From Bacillus sp. RO1 (GTDB lineage: Bacteria > Bacillota > Bacilli > Bacillales > Bacillaceae_I), in NCBI RefSeq assembly GCF_012524115.1, contig NZ_JAAZWB010000048.1:17805-81804 (forward strand): a stretch of 64,000 nt of DNA, read 5' to 3'. Shown piece by piece: positions 26,874 to 36,114 of this stretch. The notes under the pieces were generated by a model. That model saw nothing but the letters and a program-made list of their open reading frames with translations. It did no database searches and had not been told where the DNA came from. Position 1 is the stretch's first letter; the number at the start of each line of letters is the position of its first letter. A program made the translations under genes and the position numbers.

Positions 26874-27593
26874 ATGACAGAAAAGAAAAAAATGTATGAA
26901 GTAGATTTGTATAAGCCAATTCAAAAGCATTTTGTCAAAGAAGGCTTTGAGGTGTACGGGGAAGTGAACGACTGCGATATTGCGATGGTGAAAGGTGAGT
27001 CGGTAGTTGTTGTAGAGCTAAAGCTTACCTTAAATGTTCAACTGCTCATTCAAGCGACAAAGCGGCAAAAACTTACGGACCTTGTTTATATAGCGATACC
27101 AAAGCCATCCTTTAGCAGGCGATCAAAACGTTGGACCGATTTGTGTCATTTAATTAAGCGTCTTGAGCTGGGCTTGATTGTAGTGTCATTCAATGGAAGA
27201 GAGAAAAGTGTGGAGGTTATGTTTGATCCAGTTCCGTTTGATCGAGCAAAAAGCATGCGTCAAAATAAAAGGAAGCGTGACGCATTGGTCAAAGAGATGG
27301 ACGGTCGTTCATCTGATGTCAATCTCGGTGGCAGCAGCCGAGTAAAGATAAGAACTGCTTATAAAGAGAACTGCGTCCAAATTGCGTGTTATCTGGATAA
27401 GTTCGGACCTTTGTCGCCAAAGGCTTTGCGAGATTTAGGAACTGGAGAGAAAACCCCTTCCATTTTAACAAAGAACTATTACCGCTGGTTCGAACGGGTA
27501 AAGCGCGGGACATATATGATCAGTGAGAAAGGGAAGAAGGAACTTTGTGATCATAGCGAGCTTGTGGAGCACTTTTTGAAGAAAATGGATTGA
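26874..27593 (+). CDS. DUF2161 (PD-(D/E)xK nuclease-like) protein
   Basis: A 239-residue protein of DUF2161. The N-terminal part looks like a PD-(D/E)xK nuclease core: VYGEVNDCDIAMVKGESVVVVELKLTLNVQLLIQATKRQKL contains D, ExK and Q in the expected order. A basic middle (MRQNKRKRDAL) precedes a C-terminal winged-helix-like region (YLDKFGPLSPKALRDLG, YYRWFERVKRGTYMISEKGKKEL). It probably acts on nucleic acid. It follows the SNF2 ATPase closely, so a translocase-nuclease partnership is plausible but unproven. Confidence 0.75.
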   Translation: MTEKKKMYEVDLYKPIQKHFVKEGFEVYGEVNDCDIAMVKGESVVVVELKLTLNVQLLIQATKRQKLTDLVYIAIPKPSFSRRSKRWTDLCHLIKRLELGLIVVSFNGREKSVEVMFDPVPFDRAKSMRQNKRKRDALVKEMDGRSSDVNLGGSSRVKIRTAYKENCVQIACYLDKFGPLSPKALRDLGTGEKTPSILTKNYYRWFERVKRGTYMISEKGKKELCDHSELVEHFLKKMD

Positions 27594-27599
27594 GTTGGA

Positions 27600-27636
27600 G
27601 ACTCTTCTGCACTTTAAAGTGGGAGGGTCTTTTATA
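27600..27636 (+). terminator. Terminator after the DUF2161 gene
   Basis: GAC(T)CT.. / ..AGGGTC arms with the inner palindrome CACTTTAAAGTG, followed by TTTTA. Confidence 0.75.
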
Positions 27637-27716
27637 TGAATGGAGAAGGCTAGAGGCATATACTACCTTGGGAGGAGAACCTGAATATACCTGTATGGGG
27701 TATTCGAATTGGAAAT

Positions 27717-27861
27717 CGGGCGGAAATTCAAGGTAATCGGGCGAAAATAGCGAGGAATCGGGCGGATATTTCAGTTTACGGGCGATTATAACGATTATCG
27801 GGCGATTTACAGGTACAATCGGGCGATTTACAGGTACAATCGGGCGATTCGTAATCTTCCA
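27717..27861. repeat. 20-21-nt-period array, CGGGCGATT family
   Basis: CGGGCG starts at 27717, 27738, 27759, 27779, 27799, 27820 and 27841: spacings 21, 21, 20, 20, 21, 21. Units are mostly ATCGGGCGATTT plus a variable tail. The last two complete units are identical. The same family appears reversed at 41718. It occupies most of the gap between 27636 and 28054. Confidence 0.88.
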
Positions 27862-28053
27862 CTTTATATTAAAGTGGTTTTCCAGCGCATACCCCCACCC
27901 TTGGTCCCCAGTCACTAACAATCAGGACTTTTGCACCTAAACAGAACACATGTTTTCTTGTAAAATAGCTAAAATGTGATGTTGCATAACCGAAGATTTA
28001 GAAAATAACAATACACGATCAACTCAGAACATCAGACAGAGGTGAAACAAAAC

Positions 28054-28680
28054 ATGAATGGAACTGCACATGCAGCCATAGGGGCAGCTACAGGTTTCGC
28101 AGTAGCAAACACGTTGCACACAACCCCGACTAACACTATTATATTAGTCAGCTTGGGGACCATATCAGGCCTTGTACCAGACCTTGATATTGACGGGAAG
28201 CTTCGAGGAAGAATAACGTTATCCCACAAAGTGACGAGATTAATTGCTCAAATCATAGGAACAATGATGGTCCTATACAGTTTATATGAAGGAACCCTAG
28301 AGGAAAAGTTGAGGGGAATAGGAATTGGAGCGCTTATGATTCTTATTTCTTCCTTCATAAAACAGAAACATATGCTGACTATCACTGGTGCGGGGGTTAT
28401 TCTCGGAGGGGTTTCCCTGCAACAAATGTGGGTGATACTTTTTGGTGTCTATATCATAGTAGCTTCCTTGGTGTCCCACAGAAGTTATACCCACTCCCTA
28501 CTTGGTGTGGCATTTTTCGCTTACATAGCTTTGAAGCTAGAACACTCCCTTTCTATCAATGGAATATTCTTTACATGCACCGTTTCCTATATATGCCACC
28601 TTGTCGCTGATTTAAAAGTATTACCCTTTAATAAAAGAGGGATTAGATTATTTCTCCCTTTGTCATCAAAGGAAATATGA
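28054..28680 (+). CDS. YdjM-type membrane metal-dependent hydrolase
   Basis: A 208-residue membrane protein of the YdjM/LexA-binding family. The N-terminus NGTAHAAIGAATGFAVAN and the LVPDLDIDGKLRGRITLSHKVTR motif hold conserved His/Asp residues; HRSYTHSLLGVAFF and CHLVADLKV carry further His/Asp positions, which together can bind metal. About five transmembrane helices are seen. The substrate is unknown. A paralogue with the same HxxxG...PDxD...HRxxTHS pattern is YfhP at 48114. ATG 28054 follows GAGGTGA; the upstream GTG is too close to it. Confidence 0.8.
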   Translation: MNGTAHAAIGAATGFAVANTLHTTPTNTIILVSLGTISGLVPDLDIDGKLRGRITLSHKVTRLIAQIIGTMMVLYSLYEGTLEEKLRGIGIGALMILISSFIKQKHMLTITGAGVILGGVSLQQMWVILFGVYIIVASLVSHRSYTHSLLGVAFFAYIALKLEHSLSINGIFFTCTVSYICHLVADLKVLPFNKRGIRLFLPLSSKEI

Positions 28681-28686
28681 AGAAGA

Positions 28687-28728
28687 AAGGGCCAACTCCT
28701 TAAATAGGATTTTGGCCCTTTTATTTAT
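28687..28728 (+). terminator. Terminator after the YdjM-like gene
   Basis: AAAGGGCCAA / TTGGCCCTTT stem with a T run. Confidence 0.85.
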
Positions 28729-28970
28729 TAATACATTAATATCCTAGAAAAAATTGCTAGCCTTGTAGGTTCCTCATACATTTACAATTGAAATTTTTGC
28801 AGAATTGAATTTTATTTCGGTAAGATGGCCTATATAAGTCCGTTAGTAAAATGTTTGCGATAGAAAATATTAGAAAATATTTGGCACACATACTGTTAAA
28901 ATAAACCTATTGACTAGTTCATATGTCACTGTATATTCTAAGGAATGGATTAATACTAGAGTATCCAAAT

Positions 28971-29000
28971 TCGACCATCCTTTTCTCTTAATGGTATAAT
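28971..29000 (+). promoter_or_regulatory. Probable SigA-type promoter of the hybrid kinase gene
   Basis: TCGACC at 28971 and TATAAT at 28995 separated by 18 nt. In the 380-base gap 28680-29059 I see this promoter and the terminator above, and nothing else clear. Confidence 0.5.
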
Positions 29001-29058
29001 TAACTTAGATATTTTTGTGCGTGTTTAGCATCAAAAACCAATGAAAGTGGGAGTTGCG

Positions 29059-31863
29059 GTGAGCTTTAAGAAAAAACAATTTGTCGGGTTGGGAATTACA
29101 GTAGTTTCGCTTGTTTTACTATTGTCTGTAATTTTATTGATGACCAATTCCATGAAGACAAATATGCTGGAAATAGTAGAAGACAGGTATTACAAAGTCA
29201 ACAAAGCGACTGATATTAGACAGTTGTTTTATGAAACAGACAGGCAGCTGCTGTTTGTAATTAATCGGGATTCTGCTGAGGATATTAATGATAATCTAGA
29301 AAATCTTGCTGAAAACAGGGAAGCTGTCAGAACCAACATCATTGAGTTGGAAGCAGTTCTAGAGCGGAGCGAAACAAAAGCGTTAATACGTAGTATTCAA
29401 GAACGTTACGATTCGTACTGGGTTATGGAACAACAAATCGTTTCCGAAATTAATAATGGTGCTTCCAATGAAGTCCTGCAAGACATCTATGTTTCTCAAC
29501 TTGATACGAGAACAGCACTCCTGCAAGACATATCTGATTTTAAAGATATGCAGGAATCGTTTATGCAAGATACCTTGGCTAACGCTAATGAGACCTATCA
29601 AACTCTAATAATTATTATGGTTACTGCCGTCATCCTATCATTAATGGTAATTGTCTTGACTACACTTTGGGTAATTCGAAGCACCAACAGACGTCTAGAT
29701 GAAGTGAAGAATGGAATTAAAGATATTAACTATACCGACCTATCTGTTTTGCCTAGATTGAGTACAGATATAAAGGATGAAATCGGAGAAATATCGGTAG
29801 CTTTTAATACGATGGCTTCGTCTATTGAAACCTATCATAAAAAAGAAAAACAGTTTACAGAAGAAATTGGTAGACAAAACTGGGTGCAAAAAAATTCTGC
29901 AGATATTATTAACCTCTATCATCGTAATGTTTCTACAGACTCGCTTGCAGAAAAGTTCATTGCAACCTTAACACCTCTCATGGATGCAAAGCTTGGTGCT
30001 TTTTATCTGTTGGATGGAGAAGGAAAAGAATCCTCATATCAAAAAATTGCGACCTATGCCGATGGTGCAGAAGATATTGGTGGAGAAGCATATAAGCTTC
30101 GTGAAGGCTTGGTAGGGCAATGTGCCTGGGACAAGAAGGTAATCCTTCTAGAGGATGTCCCAGAAGGTTATTCCGTCATTACGACAGGAATTGGCCATAT
30201 TAAACCGAAGAGCATCATCATTGCTCCTGTCATTGTAAAAGATGAAGTAATTGCCGTGATTGAGATGGCGACACTGACAGAATTTACAAAGACACACCGC
30301 CAGCTTTTAAATAAAGTGCTTGAAACACTTGGTATTGCTATCACGAACATTTTAGGAAGAATGGAAGTCGAGCGTCTGTTACTTGAATCACAAGCGCAGA
30401 CAGAAGAGCTCCAATCTCAATCGGAAGAGTTGCAGGCTCAGTCGGAAGAGCTTCAAACCCAATCAGAAGAGCTGCGAATGATTAATGAGCAGCTTGAAGA
30501 ACGGTCCCGTGATGCGGAACAGAAATCTGCGGATCTTCAAACTGCAAAAACGGAGCTTGAAGAAAAAGCCAAACAGCTTCAACTAAGCTCTAAATATAAA
30601 TCGGAGTTTTTGGCAAATATGTCCCACGAGCTAAGAACACCGCTGAATAGTATCTTACTTCTATCAGAAATGCTGGCGGAAGATCCGGAAGACCAATTGA
30701 CAGATGAACAAAGAGAGTTCTCCCGTGTCATCAATTCTTCCGGGCAGGATTTGTTGAATCTGATAAATGATATTCTGGATCTTTCCAAGGTGGAAGTGAA
30801 AAAGTTAGAAGTGATGTTTGGGGAAGTGAACGTAGAAGAGTTCATTAACCGACTGGAGCTTCAGTTCACCCATATTGCCAAGCACAAAAAGCTGGATTAC
30901 GAAATTAATCGTGGAAATCAGCTACCAGATGTATTTTTCACGGACGAACAGCGTCTTCAACAGATTGTAAAAAATTTGTTATCGAACGCTTTTAAGTTTA
31001 CAGAAAAAGGGAAAGTATCCGTTAAAATTGAAAAAGCACTAAAAAGGGACCTTCTACGAGCGAAAGTAAATGTAAACGCGGATACGTGGTTGAAGATTTC
31101 TGTGGAAGATACCGGAATTGGCATTTCCAAGGACAAGCAGTCCCTTATTTTTGAAGCCTTCCATCAAGGTGATGGAGCGACTATGAGAAAATATGGTGGA
31201 ACTGGACTTGGCCTTTCCATCTCCAAGGAATTCTCTAATCTTTTGGGGGGCAGTGTGTATGTAGAAAGCGAAGAGGGTGAAGGAAGTGTCTTCACTCTAT
31301 TAATTCCTAGTCTGCCAAAAGGAATGCCTCAATTAAATGAAGTAGAGGCAGCGTGGCAGGAAGTAGCATCCACATCTGAAACCGATTTGTTGGAAGAGGA
31401 AAACATGGTTTTAGACATGGCTAGGAAAGAAGAAGTAAGTAGTGAATCGCAAACAATAGTGGAAGAAAATGATATTTCTAACATCTTAAAAGGGAAGACT
31501 GTTGTCGTGGTAGATGATGACCATCGAAACGTCTATGCCTTGAATAATGCATTGAACAAAGAGGATATGAACATCTTAACTGCAGAGAACGGATTGCAGT
31601 GTCTCGATATCCTCCATGAAACGGAACATGTTGATATCATTTTGATGGATATTATGATGCCGGTCATGGATGGATATAAAGCTATTAAAACAATACGTAA
31701 CCTAGAAAAACATAAAGACGTTCCAATCATTGCTCTTACAGCAAAAGCGATGAAAGGGGATCGAGAGAAATGTCTGGAAGTGGGAGCTTCGGATTATATC
31801 AGCAAACCACTTAAACTTGATCAACTGTTATCTGCGATGCGAGTTTGGGTAGCAAAAAATTAG
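29059..31863 (+). CDS. Hybrid sensor histidine kinase/response regulator, RsbK-like
   Basis: A 934-residue membrane sensor. Two transmembrane helices (about 8-28 and 185-208) enclose an outer helical CHASE3-like domain; a HAMP, then a GAF domain (about 270-420, LVGQCAWDKKVILLEDVPEGY) follow. A coiled coil with heptad-like EELQ(S/A/T)QSEEL repeats (about 440-505) leads to HisKA with H523 in MSHELRTPLN, the HATPase with DTGIGIS and GGTGLGLSIS, and a C-terminal receiver with D864 in ILMDIMMP. GTG 29059 is preferred because GTGGGAG lies just upstream and ATG 29041 has no ribosome binding site. The next gene is a CheR methyltransferase and the one after a receiver-PP2C phosphatase: the RsbK-RsbM-RsbY arrangement of the Bacillus cereus stress pathway. 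A terminator follows. Confidence 0.88.
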   Translation: MSFKKKQFVGLGITVVSLVLLLSVILLMTNSMKTNMLEIVEDRYYKVNKATDIRQLFYETDRQLLFVINRDSAEDINDNLENLAENREAVRTNIIELEAVLERSETKALIRSIQERYDSYWVMEQQIVSEINNGASNEVLQDIYVSQLDTRTALLQDISDFKDMQESFMQDTLANANETYQTLIIIMVTAVILSLMVIVLTTLWVIRSTNRRLDEVKNGIKDINYTDLSVLPRLSTDIKDEIGEISVAFNTMASSIETYHKKEKQFTEEIGRQNWVQKNSADIINLYHRNVSTDSLAEKFIATLTPLMDAKLGAFYLLDGEGKESSYQKIATYADGAEDIGGEAYKLREGLVGQCAWDKKVILLEDVPEGYSVITTGIGHIKPKSIIIAPVIVKDEVIAVIEMATLTEFTKTHRQLLNKVLETLGIAITNILGRMEVERLLLESQAQTEELQSQSEELQAQSEELQTQSEELRMINEQLEERSRDAEQKSADLQTAKTELEEKAKQLQLSSKYKSEFLANMSHELRTPLNSILLLSEMLAEDPEDQLTDEQREFSRVINSSGQDLLNLINDILDLSKVEVKKLEVMFGEVNVEEFINRLELQFTHIAKHKKLDYEINRGNQLPDVFFTDEQRLQQIVKNLLSNAFKFTEKGKVSVKIEKALKRDLLRAKVNVNADTWLKISVEDTGIGISKDKQSLIFEAFHQGDGATMRKYGGTGLGLSISKEFSNLLGGSVYVESEEGEGSVFTLLIPSLPKGMPQLNEVEAAWQEVASTSETDLLEEENMVLDMARKEEVSSESQTIVEENDISNILKGKTVVVVDDDHRNVYALNNALNKEDMNILTAENGLQCLDILHETEHVDIILMDIMMPVMDGYKAIKTIRNLEKHKDVPIIALTAKAMKGDREKCLEVGASDYISKPLKLDQLLSAMRVWVAKN

Positions 31864-31872
31864 GTTATTGAA

Positions 31873-31920
31873 AAAAGGAACGGTTACGGTTCGTTGGCTG
31901 CGAGTAACCGTTCCTTTTTA
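31873..31920 (+). terminator. Terminator after the hybrid kinase
   Basis: AAAAAGGAACGGTTAC.. / ..GTAACCGTTCCTTTTT long stem with T run. Confidence 0.9.
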
Positions 31921-31952
31921 TAAGATTTGAGTTTTTGGAGGCAGGATCACAA

Positions 31953-32777
31953 GTGGACAAGCAAGACTTGGAATTAGAATTATTCTTAACCGCAGTTTAT
32001 CGGCTTTCAGGGTTCGATTTTCGAAAATATATGAAGTCTTCCATTATGAGAAGAGTGGAAAATAGATTAAGGTTAGAAGGGTTAAAAAACATTACGGAAC
32101 TGACAGAACGAGTAATACATCAAGAAGTATTTTTAAGAAAAATTTTAGATGATTTTTCTATTAATGTTACGGAGATGTTCCGTGATCCTTCTTTTTTCTT
32201 GTCCTTCCGAGAAAAAGTGATTCCTCTTTTAAGAGAATTACCGGAAATTCGTGTATGGCACGCAGGCTGTTCTTCGGGAGAGGAGGCCTACTCGATGGCC
32301 ATTCTTTTAGAGGAGGAGGGAGTCGGCCATAAGTCCAAGATTTATGCAACAGACATGAATGAAAAGATTTTGGAGAAGGCACAAAAAGGGATCATTCCCC
32401 TGTCGAAAATGAAAACATATACGAAGAATTATATGCAAGCCGGTGGCAAAACGGCCTTTTCGGAATATTATCAATCTGATCATCAGTTTGCCTATATAAA
32501 GGAAAATCTCTTGAACAGGATCGTGTTTGCTCAGCATAACCTTGTGACAGACCGTTCGTTCAATGAGTTTCATATCATTGTTTGCCGTAATGTATTAATT
32601 TATTTCAATTTGGAGCTGCAATATAATGTGATTCAATTGTTTCAGGAGAGTCTTGGGGCTGAGGGGTTCCTTGGGCTTGGAAGCAAAGAGGCGTTACGTC
32701 TTGATTCCCATCCCGGTTTTGAAGAGTTTGATGTGTATGATAAGATTTATCGCAAAAAAAAGGAGAGCTTGGATTAA
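31953..32777 (+). CDS. CheR-type protein glutamate methyltransferase, RsbM-like
   Basis: A 274-residue CheR-family SAM-dependent methyltransferase. The N-terminal helical domain (SGFDFRKYMKSSIMRRVENRL, then SINVTEMFRDPSFF) is followed by the SAM-binding domain: VWHAGCSSGEEAYSMAI (motif I), KIYATDMNEKILEKAQKGI, and FHIIVCRNVLIYFN. It should methylate glutamates of a sensor with a helical receptor region. The only candidate nearby is the hybrid kinase upstream, as for RsbM on RsbK in Bacillus cereus; no chemotaxis genes are here. GTG 31953 follows GGAGG by 11 nt. Confidence 0.85.
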   Translation: MDKQDLELELFLTAVYRLSGFDFRKYMKSSIMRRVENRLRLEGLKNITELTERVIHQEVFLRKILDDFSINVTEMFRDPSFFLSFREKVIPLLRELPEIRVWHAGCSSGEEAYSMAILLEEEGVGHKSKIYATDMNEKILEKAQKGIIPLSKMKTYTKNYMQAGGKTAFSEYYQSDHQFAYIKENLLNRIVFAQHNLVTDRSFNEFHIIVCRNVLIYFNLELQYNVIQLFQESLGAEGFLGLGSKEALRLDSHPGFEEFDVYDKIYRKKKESLD

Positions 32778-32799
32778 TCCAGCTCTTCTTTTTTTGCAT
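32756..32799. terminator. Bidirectional terminator between convergent genes
   Basis: AAAAAGGAGAGCTTGGA / TCCAGCTCTTCTTTTT, with A and T tracts on both sides, serving the CheR gene and the phosphatase gene. Confidence 0.85.
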
Positions 32800-33942
32800 T
32801 TATCTCGCTTGTATCATAACGACGCACATGTCGTCTGAGGCTTGTTGTTGCATGTCTGCAGGTAAGACTAGGTTAATAGGTTCAGGGATGTTAGGTAGAT
32901 CCCAGAGCTTTGAGGCGGATTTAATGAATTGAGGGTATTGATTCATGCCCACTTTCTCCATTGTTTCTACAACACCATCTGTATAAAGCATAATTTGAAC
33001 GGATTCCTTATAAGTAATCTTCGTCTTCTTAACATCCACGGTCTCGAAGAACCCTAGGGCACATGTTCGATTAGATAGCTCCACTACTTCATCTTCGTCA
33101 ATGAACGCAAAACCAGCGGGATGACCTGCATTTACATATTCCATTGATTTTTCATTTGTATCTATGACAAGGTAAATAGCTGTAAAATAATATGGAATTT
33201 GCTGATTCCTTAAATTGAGGGCATGCATCCAGCGATTTAATTCACTAATAACGAATTCAGGATCAGCGCAGCCTCTGATGGAGTCTCGCAGTACAGAGGA
33301 GATGAACATACATACTAAGGAAGCAGAAATTCCATGCCCCATCATGTCTAGCAGTATGACCGCATATCTCGAGTCATCGACCCTATACCAATAGTACATG
33401 TCCCCTGCTAGTTTATAAGCGGGAATGTAGGATGCCTTTACAGTGAATTTGTCTTCTGTGATTGGTTCGCTTAACAGACTATTCTGTACTTGCTGAGAAA
33501 GGTCCAATTGATTTTTAATTTTTTCTGCCTGTTTTTTATTCTTATCCTTCTCCTGTTTAAGTCGAAGAACCACCCGGATACGTGCCAATAGTTCCGTCTT
33601 ATTAATTGGCTTCATGACATAGTCTAATCCACCTGCATCCAGGGCTTCTGCTACTTTATTAGAATCTTCTAATGCTGTGACAAAAATGACAGGTATATCT
33701 TTCAGGTGTGGAATGGTTTGAAGGGTTCTACAGGCTTCAATTCCATCAACTTCAGGCATCATAATATCCATTAAGATGATATCGATGGGCATCTGAGATG
33801 AAGCGGGATTATAATTATGTAAATATGTAAACATTTCATTAGCGGATGTGAAGGATAAGTAATCTTTGTAACCTGCTCTTTTTAAGATATTTTCTATAAC
33901 GAATAAATTTACTTGGTTATCATCGACAATTAGTATGCCCAT
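32800..33942 (-). CDS. Receiver-PP2C phosphatase, RsbY-like (SpoIIE/RsbU family)
   Basis: A 380-residue response regulator. The receiver (residues 1-125) contains the acidic pair in ILIVDDNQ, the phosphoacceptor Asp in IILMDIMMPEVDG and the Lys in DYVMKPINK. A short coiled coil (about 130-150, QEKDKNKKQAEKIKNQL) leads to the PP2C/SpoIIE domain (about 165-380) with YKLAGDMYYWYRVDDS, VILLDMMGHGISASLV, NAGHPAGF and MLYTDGVVE. In the RsbKY system this protein, phosphorylated by RsbK, dephosphorylates RsbV to free sigma-B. No rsbV/rsbW/sigB lies in the window. GGAG lies about 10 nt before the ATG. Confidence 0.88.
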   Translation of the reverse strand: MGILIVDDNQVNLFVIENILKRAGYKDYLSFTSANEMFTYLHNYNPASSQMPIDIILMDIMMPEVDGIEACRTLQTIPHLKDIPVIFVTALEDSNKVAEALDAGGLDYVMKPINKTELLARIRVVLRLKQEKDKNKKQAEKIKNQLDLSQQVQNSLLSEPITEDKFTVKASYIPAYKLAGDMYYWYRVDDSRYAVILLDMMGHGISASLVCMFISSVLRDSIRGCADPEFVISELNRWMHALNLRNQQIPYYFTAIYLVIDTNEKSMEYVNAGHPAGFAFIDEDEVVELSNRTCALGFFETVDVKKTKITYKESVQIMLYTDGVVETMEKVGMNQYPQFIKSASKLWDLPNIPEPINLVLPADMQQQASDDMCVVMIQAR

Positions 33943-34128
33943 ATTCTTTTTTCTCCTCTATCTTTCTAGAATAGTAAACACCCCACATATTAATACCCTT
34001 TTCCTATATAGATAAAACCTATTTCCAGGATATTTTTTCTGAATGCTTGAGCAGGTTTTGTCTGGCAGGTTAAAGGGTAGTTTGCTTGTTAGGAAGGTTC
34101 TCTAACAACTAACTCTAGAGGTGATGTA

Positions 34129-34875
34129 ATGGAAACCACAGTTCGTTCCACAAAAGGTAAGTTGCTGACAAAGGAAGAAATGACAAATGAGAAAATTGTA
34201 CCCAAATGGGTTGTGCAAGAATATAAGAATTTCAAGGAAGTAGTAACAAATAAAACATTTCCTTGTTATTTTGGAATGAGTGCAGAAAAGAAAGGGGAAC
34301 TTCGCTATTCCTATATTAGTCATGAAAATTGGAGCCATTTGCCGGATACTTTAAAGGAGTTTAACGCCCTGTTTGATCCGGAGAAACCACTTGTACGACA
34401 TGGTCTTTTTCTTTTTGTGGAGCCAGAGAAAGAAGAAAAAACTATTCCGTACTATCGTGAATACTTTTGGGATATATTGCAGTTTTTACATATGAAGGAC
34501 GACCAGCCATGGCCTAAAGATTATCCTACAGATCCAGATCATCACCTGTGGTCTTTTTCCTTTGCAGAAGAGCCGTATTTCGTCTTCGGCAATGCTCCTG
34601 CCTACAAACAGAGAAAGACAAGAGATTTAGGAAACAGTCTCATCCTAGGGTTTCAGCCAAGAAGGATATTTGAAGGACTAGAAGGTACGTCAAAGGGTGG
34701 TATTATGTCGCGTGAGAAGGTAAGGGAGCGTGTGGAGAAATGGGATCAGCTCCCAACACATCCTAATATCAGTCACTACGGAGATCCAGACCATCGAGAA
34801 TGGAAACAATATTTTATTGGAGACGATGTAAAACCTATCAAAGGTAACTGTCCTTTCTCCATGATGAAAAAATAA
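34129..34875 (+). CDS. YqcI/YcgG family protein
   Basis: A 248-residue soluble protein with the family landmarks: FPCYFGMSAEKKGELRYSYI at about residues 44-63, YREYFWDILQFLHMKD, FSFAEEPYFVFGNAPAYKQRKTRDLGNSLILGFQPR and the C-terminal WKQYFIGDDVKPIKGNCPFS. Both conserved cysteines are present. The family is predicted to be heme-oxygenase-like or an iron-dependent oxygenase in some members; its role here is unknown. AGAGGTGATGTA precedes the ATG. Confidence 0.85.
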   Translation: METTVRSTKGKLLTKEEMTNEKIVPKWVVQEYKNFKEVVTNKTFPCYFGMSAEKKGELRYSYISHENWSHLPDTLKEFNALFDPEKPLVRHGLFLFVEPEKEEKTIPYYREYFWDILQFLHMKDDQPWPKDYPTDPDHHLWSFSFAEEPYFVFGNAPAYKQRKTRDLGNSLILGFQPRRIFEGLEGTSKGGIMSREKVRERVEKWDQLPTHPNISHYGDPDHREWKQYFIGDDVKPIKGNCPFSMMKK

Positions 34876-34986
34876 GTGGTATCCAACTAACATCTTTGTT
34901 GTTCAGAATATTTTATCTTCTACTAAAATTTTCTGGTATGATAGAAATAGATTATCCGAAAATAACGTAGAAGGTGGCTGGCAAGT

Positions 34987-36114
34987 ATGGATGCTGCTCA
35001 GAGACTCATATTGTTTTTAGAAGAAAATCATGATCAATTTATCCGGAATTGGAGAAGGAAAAGTGTAATTTCGGAAAATGATATTTATAAAGAAGAAGTA
35101 GTGCGTAATGGCTTGCAAATGTATCAGTTAATTAAAAAGGCCATTAAAGATCCATTGACTGAAGAGGAAATCATTAAGCTCGCCAACAAGACAGCACATG
35201 AACGAGTCCAAGCCAATGTTAACATCAGTGAGTTCGTATTCAATGTGAATACGGGAAGAAGTGAGGTTGTTAAGTGGGTTTGGAATTCCGGTATTCCATC
35301 TGAGGAACTGCAACCTTTCATAGACCAGATCAATGCACTTTTTGATAAGTTTTCTTACCTGGCTGTTAGAAAATATACAGAGATTAAAGAAAAACAGCTG
35401 GAAGAAAAAGAGCTATATATCAATCAAACACATAAAGAGCGACTAACTATTCTGGGGCAAATGAGCTCAAGTTTTGTGCACGAGTTCAGAAACCCGTTAA
35501 CATCTGTTATTGGATTCACAAGACTATTGCAGAACGAACTACCTGATCATCCTTATTTGGAGATTATGCGTCATGAATTGGATCAGCTTAATTATCGCAT
35601 CTCTCAATTTTTACATGTCTCTAGAAAAGAGTTGATGGAGAGCAAACGAGAAGAGGTGAATTTATCCTTCCTATTGCAGGAATTGGTAGAATTCTTGTAT
35701 CCTAGTTTACTTGATGGAGATGTAGTCATTCAACTGGATATTGATCCATCTATCAATTTGTTAGCTAATAAAGACGAATTAAGACAAGTTTTTCTTAATC
35801 TGATCATTAATTCAATAGATGCATTACAGCAGGAAGAAGTAGGATCACGCACTATTCAAGTAGTTTGTGTGGAAGATGGGGCATTTACCGAACTTTCCAT
35901 CTCCAATAACGGACCAAAAATTGAAGAAGAAGCTATTCAAGCTATTTTTGAACCGTTCTTTACTACGAAGGATTTAGGTACAGGAATAGGACTGTATATC
36001 TGTAAAAAATTAATTGAAAAGCACGATGGTGAAATATTTTGTCAATCCAATGATGAAAAAACCAGCTTTGTTATACGATTGCCTAACACATTAAAACATG
36101 AAAAATCCTCCTAA
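34987..36114 (+). CDS. Cytosolic histidine kinase (HisK_N-type N-terminus)
   Basis: A 375-residue kinase without membrane segments. Residues 1-140 are a helical N-terminal domain of the HisK_N type (LILFLEENHDQFIRNWRRKS, VQANVNISEFVFNVNTGR). HisKA follows with H165 in SFVHEFRNPLTSVIGF, then the HATPase: N box LINSIDALQ, SISNNGPKI, FFTTKDLGTGIGLYICKKLI. The arrangement resembles sporulation phosphorelay kinases. No response regulator is adjacent, which would fit phosphorelay input; that is inference. AGAAGGTGG precedes the ATG. Confidence 0.85.
   Translation: MDAAQRLILFLEENHDQFIRNWRRKSVISENDIYKEEVVRNGLQMYQLIKKAIKDPLTEEEIIKLANKTAHERVQANVNISEFVFNVNTGRSEVVKWVWNSGIPSEELQPFIDQINALFDKFSYLAVRKYTEIKEKQLEEKELYINQTHKERLTILGQMSSSFVHEFRNPLTSVIGFTRLLQNELPDHPYLEIMRHELDQLNYRISQFLHVSRKELMESKREEVNLSFLLQELVEFLYPSLLDGDVVIQLDIDPSINLLANKDELRQVFLNLIINSIDALQQEEVGSRTIQVVCVEDGAFTELSISNNGPKIEEEAIQAIFEPFFTTKDLGTGIGLYICKKLIEKHDGEIFCQSNDEKTSFVIRLPNTLKHEKSS

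Noticed and set aside
27520..27921. 133-codon reverse frame across the CGGGCGATT array
   Set aside because: The repeated NRPIVPVNRPIV-like peptide comes from the 21-nt period being a multiple of three; no start signal, overlaps the DUF2161 gene.
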